Source: W11650 sp963545585 (lineage in GTDB: Bacteria > Bacillota > Clostridia > Lachnospirales > Vallitaleaceae). Taken from it: DNA of 9,183 bases. A model generated the notes under the pieces. It did no database searches. It was not told the origin of the DNA and saw only the letters and a program-made list of their open reading frames with translations. The position numbers and the translations under genes were made by a program. The stretch lies in assembly GCA_963545585.1 (NCBI GenBank), contig CAUUKX010000079.1:1-9183 (forward strand), read 5' to 3'. Positions within the stretch are counted from its first letter, which is position 1, and every line of letters begins with the position of its first letter. This document shows, one piece after another, positions 6,331-9,183 of the stretch.

Positions 6331-7100
6331 AATTAATCAAGCACGAATTTAAATATTTGGGTCGCTACCTGCTGCTGATTTGGACGGGGCTGCTGCTGAT
6401 GATTGTGTCGCAAAGATTTTTAATTGAACTTGGGGACAGTAACATTATGCTGCTGGAGATAGCCGCCGGTATGGCAGTGCCGGTACTTATTTTCAGTTTA
6501 ATTGCCATGCACTTAGTTACCTTTGTGGTCGTGATTCTCCGCTTTTATCAAAATATGTTTACCGGCGAGGGCTATCTGACTTTTACTTTACCGGTGAAAA
6601 TCTGGCAAATTATTTTTTCCAAGCTCTTAGTCGGCTTTACGATTATGCTGGTGCCCTTGGCGGTAACGATTGCAGTGGGGCTTAGCTTTTTAAACGTCAG
6701 TCAGTTTACTGAGATAGTAATTGAAGGGATTCGTTATTATTGGCAGTCCGGCTATTCTCTGATTACGTTGGTTTTGATTGGGCTGACCATGCTGGTTGGC
6801 ATGATTATACAGATTGTGGATTTTTATCTGGCGATGAGCTTTGGGCAGTTAGCCAACCGCAATAAGGTTGTTTTTTCCATTATTTCCTATATCGGTATTT
6901 ATACGGTCAAGCAATTGGTGGGGACGGTATTGATGGCGGGTTTATTTATGAGTGGTTATTTGGAAAGCTTGAATGATAAGTTTTTTCCGGGTGCAACCGA
7001 TGGGCTGATGGGGCTGACGCTGCTGATGACAACGGCGCTGCTGGTACTTGAGTGGCTGTTGGTCAATTATCTGTGTAAGAATAAGCTGAATTTAGAGTAA
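6321..7100 (+). CDS. ABC transporter permease, six membrane helices
   Basis: This is the integral membrane partner of the preceding ATPase, 259 residues long. Hydrophobic segments lie at about 14-30, 45-73, 98-123, 146-172, 184-210 and 228-251, so six helices are likely, with a cytoplasmic, basic start (LKLIKHEFKYLGR). Between helices 2 and 3 is NMFTGEGYLTFTLPV (78-92), a loop that I recall from many Clostridia permeases of this operon type. No substrate-binding protein is encoded nearby, which favours export or a signalling role over uptake. GGGAGG (6308-6313) precedes the ATG by seven bases, and the start lies inside the ATPase gene, implying coupled translation and a 1:1 complex. A second ribosome binding site directly after its stop leads to no gene (see 7101-7226). 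Confidence 0.88.
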   Translation: MVLKLIKHEFKYLGRYLLLIWTGLLLMIVSQRFLIELGDSNIMLLEIAAGMAVPVLIFSLIAMHLVTFVVVILRFYQNMFTGEGYLTFTLPVKIWQIIFSKLLVGFTIMLVPLAVTIAVGLSFLNVSQFTEIVIEGIRYYWQSGYSLITLVLIGLTMLVGMIIQIVDFYLAMSFGQLANRNKVVFSIISYIGIYTVKQLVGTVLMAGLFMSGYLESLNDKFFPGATDGLMGLTLLMTTALLVLEWLLVNYLCKNKLNLE

Positions 7101-7226
7101 AAGGAGGAAAATACAGATTTTTCAGCGTATTATAGTAAAATGACATTTCAAAATATCCTATCTTATTATTATACTCTTAAAATAGATGGATTTCAAGAAT
7201 TGACATTGAATTTTAAGAGTATATAG
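7101..7226 (+). other. Orphan ribosome binding site with short open frame
   Basis: AAGGAGG (7101-7107) follows the permease stop codon immediately, yet no ATG, GTG or TTG occurs at a usable distance. The reading frame of the permease, after its TAA, stays open for 41 further codons to TAG at 7224-7226. Its only ATG is at 7140 and would encode 28 residues (MTFQNILSYYYTLKIDGFQE and on), but lacks a ribosome site of its own. The simplest reading is the remains of a lost third operon gene; a tiny real peptide is possible but unsupported. The stretch is much richer in A and T than the neighbouring genes. Confidence 0.35.
7170..7223. repeat. 14-bp perfect inverted repeat, 26-base spacer
   Basis: TATACTCTTAAAAT (7170-7183) and its exact reverse complement (7210-7223) are separated by 26 bases. 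It is not followed by a T run, so it is not a terminator. It lies in the AT-rich stretch after the ABC operon. It could be a regulatory dyad, a minimal transposon relic or a processing hairpin. I cannot choose between these. Confidence 0.6.
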
Positions 7227-7227
7227 G
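7200..7227 (+). promoter_or_regulatory. Weak promoter candidate after the ABC operon
   Basis: TTGACA (7200-7205) is followed at 16 bases by TATAGG (7222-7227), a 4/6 -10. Its -10 overlaps the right arm of the inverted repeat. Transcription from about 7234 would run straight into the terminator at 7252-7303, making an RNA of only about 70 bases. AT-rich sequence produces such matches by chance, so support is weak. Confidence 0.25.
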
Positions 7228-7251
7228 CTCCCCCTGTAATTGCCATAAAAG

Positions 7252-7303
7252 AACCGCCAAGTATCGGCAGTGAATATTAACTGTCGATACTTGGCGGTTT
7301 TTT
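7252..7303. terminator. Strong bidirectional terminator, 20-bp stem
   Basis: 7252-7271 pairs with 7280-7299 over 20 bp with a single G-U, around an 8-base loop (GAATATTA). A run of six T follows at 7298-7303. On the minus strand the stem is followed by CTTTT. It ends the GntR-ABC operon on one side and the phosphodiesterase gene (stop at 7320-7322) on the other. Confidence 0.92.
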
Positions 7304-7319
7304 ATGAGTGCACCAGCAC

Positions 7320-8597
7320 TTACCTGAAAACATCTAAGGGCTTTCCTGTCTGCCACGGCAACCCCAAGATTTTAGCAAAGATTGGCGCTTCATCTAATAG
7401 GCTGATTTCGTCCAAATGCAGATAATGCCGAATTTCCGAGCCTTTCAGCAGCAGAGTTGTCTTCAGGTTCGGCTGGCTGGGCAGGAAACCGTGGGTTGCC
7501 ACATAAGAGCCGGGGATTTGGCTGGTCGGCGTTAAATAGTTTTCTAAGATCTCCTGAACAAAGGCGTAACCATCGCTTGCCTCGATGACATAGGAGAACG
7601 GGCCGTTTAGCTGAAAACGAAGATTGGCTTCGGCTCTGGTGTAGCAGGCTTTAAACGGCTTTTCTGGGAGCCGCAGCAAAGCGTCCAGCAAAATTTCAAT
7701 TTGGCTTTGCAGTTTTATGTCCTGCGGGTCATGCAAATACAGATGCAAAGAGCCGTCGGCGTTGGCGCCGTAAGCTTTCCAAGTGGTAACTCGGTTCTGC
7801 TCGTCGGTTTGCAGGAAGCCCAAATCTTTTAACAAACGGTTGAAAGAAATAGCGGTCTGGTAGTCCTGAAAGCCATGGTCGCCGAAAACGGCAAAGGTGG
7901 TTTCCTCATAAATTCCCATTTGCTTGGTCAGCCAAATAATTTCTTCCACCCTTTTGGCAGCGGATAAAAGGGCGGTTTTAGCCTCAGACGAGAACGTGCC
8001 GTGGTGATGCCGGGCGTCGTCTAACTCCGTCAAATGAAGCGCTGCCAGCTGGGGCTTTTTCTTGCGCAAAATATCTTTAAATAAAGCAGAGGAAAAGTTA
8101 TCCAAATATGGCTGCTGAATCCCCTTGGTTTTGGGGGCATGACGCAGCGCATTAAACAGAAGCGAGCGGGTGCCGGTTTTCCAAAAGAGGGAAAGCTGAC
8201 TTTCGCCAGTATGGGAAAATATTTCCGGGAAATTATAGGTAATGCTCTTGCTGCCAGCCATGACCGGGTAAAGCACCGCCGCCGAGGTCAGTCCGGCCGA
8301 ATAAGCCGCATCAAACAGAGTCGGTGCCTGAATGTCTTTTTCATACCAGAACCAGTCATGTTTCGGTGATTTTTCCGGTTCGGGGATTTCGTTATTGAAA
8401 ATGCCGTGAACCTTGGGCGGAGTGCCGGTAATAATACTGGTATGGCAGGGATAGGTCAGGCTGGGATAAATGGGTGCGACTTTGGGAAAATAAGCGCCGT
8501 TTTCAATAAAATCCTGAAAAACCGGCAAATGTTTAAAAATGGCATGATCTTTGGCGTTTAAGGCATCAATGGAAATCAGAATCAAATATTTGCTCAT
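7320..8597 (-). CDS. Nucleotide pyrophosphatase/phosphodiesterase-family enzyme
   Basis: This is a metal-dependent hydrolase of the alkaline phosphatase superfamily, type I phosphodiesterase/nucleotide pyrophosphatase (NPP) branch, 425 residues. The two-zinc site is readable: D11 in LISIDAL, nucleophile T48 in YPSLTYPCHTSIITG, D193 and H197 in LDDARHHHG, D240 and H241 in FGDHGF, and H369 in VATHGF. These correspond by order and spacing to the six ligands and the Thr of known NPPs. The VHGIFNNE segment after the nucleophile is also typical. There is no signal peptide or membrane helix, so it should act in the cytoplasm, unlike many secreted NPPs. Substrate may be a dinucleotide, nucleotide sugar or other phosphodiester. 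GAGG (plus 8603-8606) lies five bases before the ATG, a weaker ribosome site than its neighbours. No clear promoter is seen in 8598-8665, so read-through from the HPr-like gene is possible. Confidence 0.88.
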   Translation of the reverse strand: MSKYLILISIDALNAKDHAIFKHLPVFQDFIENGAYFPKVAPIYPSLTYPCHTSIITGTPPKVHGIFNNEIPEPEKSPKHDWFWYEKDIQAPTLFDAAYSAGLTSAAVLYPVMAGSKSITYNFPEIFSHTGESQLSLFWKTGTRSLLFNALRHAPKTKGIQQPYLDNFSSALFKDILRKKKPQLAALHLTELDDARHHHGTFSSEAKTALLSAAKRVEEIIWLTKQMGIYEETTFAVFGDHGFQDYQTAISFNRLLKDLGFLQTDEQNRVTTWKAYGANADGSLHLYLHDPQDIKLQSQIEILLDALLRLPEKPFKACYTRAEANLRFQLNGPFSYVIEASDGYAFVQEILENYLTPTSQIPGSYVATHGFLPSQPNLKTTLLLKGSEIRHYLHLDEISLLDEAPIFAKILGLPWQTGKPLDVFR

Positions 8598-8665
8598 AAA
8601 AACCTCGCTTTCGTGAAAAGACTATGGAGCAGATAAAAAGTTGGAGAGCTGCTTGTCTGAACTGG

Positions 8666-8782
8666 AAATAAGAAGAGGCTGCTGCAAAATAGAGATTTTA
8701 CACAAGATACCGCTGATAAATCGCCAAGATTTTTCTTGAATCCTGTGTAAAAATTTTAAAATGCAACAGCCTCTTTTTATTT
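8666..8782. repeat. Nested inverted repeat, MITE-like or terminator
   Basis: Outer arms 8666-8685 and 8763-8782 match at 18 of 20 positions and contain GAGGCTGYTGC. Inner arms TTTTACACAAGAT (8696-8708) and 8740-8752 match at 12 of 13. A small hairpin, CAAGA-TTTT-TCTTG, sits at 8725-8738. The mismatches at 8682/8766 and 8705/8743 become G-U pairs in minus-strand RNA, while 8672/8776 is G-U only on the plus strand. It begins at the HPr-like stop codon and has T-rich flanks on both sides, so it can terminate that transcript. The GGCTGTTGCA ends resemble insertion-sequence termini from memory, suggesting a non-autonomous element. No transposase or clear target duplication is present. Confidence 0.7.
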
Positions 8783-9017
8783 ATGCTTCCACTAAAAAAG
8801 GTTTTAAATCTTCTAAAATTTGCTCAATTTCATTCGTATCATGTATCTTTAATGTAATCGGTTTGGATAAATCCAAACTGAAGATGCCCATGATTGACTT
8901 GGCGTCGATAACGTACCGGCCGGAAACTAAGTCAAAGTCTGCGTCGTACTTGCCGACAACGTTTACAAAAGATTTTACCTTATCAATGGAGTTCAGTGAT
9001 ACAGAAACCGTATTCAT
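8781..9017 (-). CDS. HPr-like protein lacking the phosphocarrier histidine
   Basis: This is a 78-residue protein with the HPr fold, the family of phosphocarrier proteins of the sugar phosphotransferase system. The regulatory-serine region is clear: AKSIMGIFSLDL (39-50), where S41 corresponds to Ser46 of HPr, the target of HPr kinase. The active-site His15 segment (GIHARPA) is missing; its place reads SLNSIDKVKSFVNVVGKYDAD (7-27), with no histidine. It therefore cannot relay phosphate from enzyme I to sugars and may be purely regulatory, by analogy with Crh, which also lacks His15 but keeps Ser46. Similar His-less proteins occur in Lachnospiraceae as I recall them. AAGGAGG (plus 9024-9030) is six bases before the ATG. 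It has its own promoter and is followed by a long hairpin before the phosphodiesterase gene. Confidence 0.85.
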   Translation of the reverse strand: MNTVSVSLNSIDKVKSFVNVVGKYDADFDLVSGRYVIDAKSIMGIFSLDLSKPITLKIHDTNEIEQILEDLKPFLVEA

Positions 9018-9084
9018 TGTTTTCCTCCTTTTTGCTTAATGACTCGTCGAAAAAACTGCCTGCGGCATAACCACTCTGTTTTTT

Positions 9085-9112
9085 ACTATATCACAGACCG
9101 CCGGATAGTCAA
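9085..9112 (-). promoter_or_regulatory. Promoter of the HPr-like gene
   Basis: On the minus strand TTGACT (plus 9107-9112) and TATAGT (plus 9085-9090) are spaced by 16 bases, each matching five of six consensus positions. The predicted start near 9078 gives a leader of about 60 bases. A tiny GCC-GCA-GGC hairpin with a T run occurs in the leader but is too short to count as an attenuator. Confidence 0.7.
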
Positions 9113-9148
9113 GTTAAAAAAGGATTACAAAATGAAGCGCGCAAGCAT

Positions 9149-9183
9149 AAATGAATGCGGCCGCGAAGCGGACATATTCATTT
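9149..9183. repeat. Hairpin at window edge with CCGC-GAA-GCGG core
   Basis: Outer arms AAATGAAT (9149-9156) and ATTCATTT (9176-9183) are perfectly complementary and enclose an inner hairpin CCGC-GAA-GCGG (9161-9171). The arms reach the last base of the window, so the element may be longer. It could be a terminator or a small dispersed palindrome. It stands upstream of the HPr-like promoter and belongs to something outside the window. Confidence 0.5.

Noticed and set aside
8139..8369. Plus-strand open frames opposite the phosphodiesterase (8139-8369) and HPr-like gene (8761-9039)
   Set aside because: They are antisense to recognisable proteins and have no ribosome binding sites.

Overview
The window looks like a chromosomal segment of a Clostridia-class Firmicute, most likely a member of the Lachnospirales. 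The basis is the gdpP-rplI-dnaB gene order, AAGGAGG-type ribosome binding sites before nearly every gene, the Firmicute form of uridine phosphorylase, and a histidine-less HPr-like protein of a kind I recall from Lachnospiraceae. No tRNA, rRNA, CRISPR array or intact insertion sequence is visible.

Layout. Positions 1-112 hold a strong bidirectional terminator hairpin with an extended -10 promoter candidate in its loop. Positions 113-3945 (+) carry the core operon gdpP (membrane c-di-AMP phosphodiesterase), rplI (ribosomal protein L9) and dnaB (replicative helicase), closed by a terminator shared with the convergent udp gene (3973-4752, -). Positions 4753-5164 form a 412-bp non-coding block. 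It holds a udp promoter and a gntR promoter facing apart, a palindrome over the gntR -10 that is probably an operator, and an elaborately folded ~226-nt leader element (4922-5147). Positions 5165-7100 (+) are a YtrA-type GntR regulator, an ABC ATPase and a six-helix permease. Positions 7101-7319 are non-coding or relic sequence: a Shine-Dalgarno with no start codon, a 14-bp inverted repeat and a 20-bp-stem terminator. Positions 7320-8597 (-) encode a soluble nucleotide pyrophosphatase/phosphodiesterase-like enzyme. Positions 8666-8782 are a long nested inverted repeat (MITE-like and/or terminator), followed by an HPr-like gene (8781-9017, -) with its own promoter, and a further hairpin cut by the window end.

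How the genes work together. The first operon joins c-di-AMP turnover to translation and replication machinery, a common Firmicute arrangement. The gntR-ABC-permease operon has the usual form of a small, self-repressed, stress- or antibiotic-responsive ABC exporter, but its mRNA begins with an unusually large structured leader. udp serves pyrimidine salvage. The phosphodiesterase and the HPr-like gene may be partly co-transcribed through the repeat that separates them.

The best candidate for something undescribed is the leader RNA at 4922-5147. Two long-range stems close it, it contains at least six local hairpins, and it has two pairs of mutually exclusive pairings. It ends two bases before the stretch containing the gntR ribosome binding site. 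I could not match it to a riboswitch or RNA family from memory.
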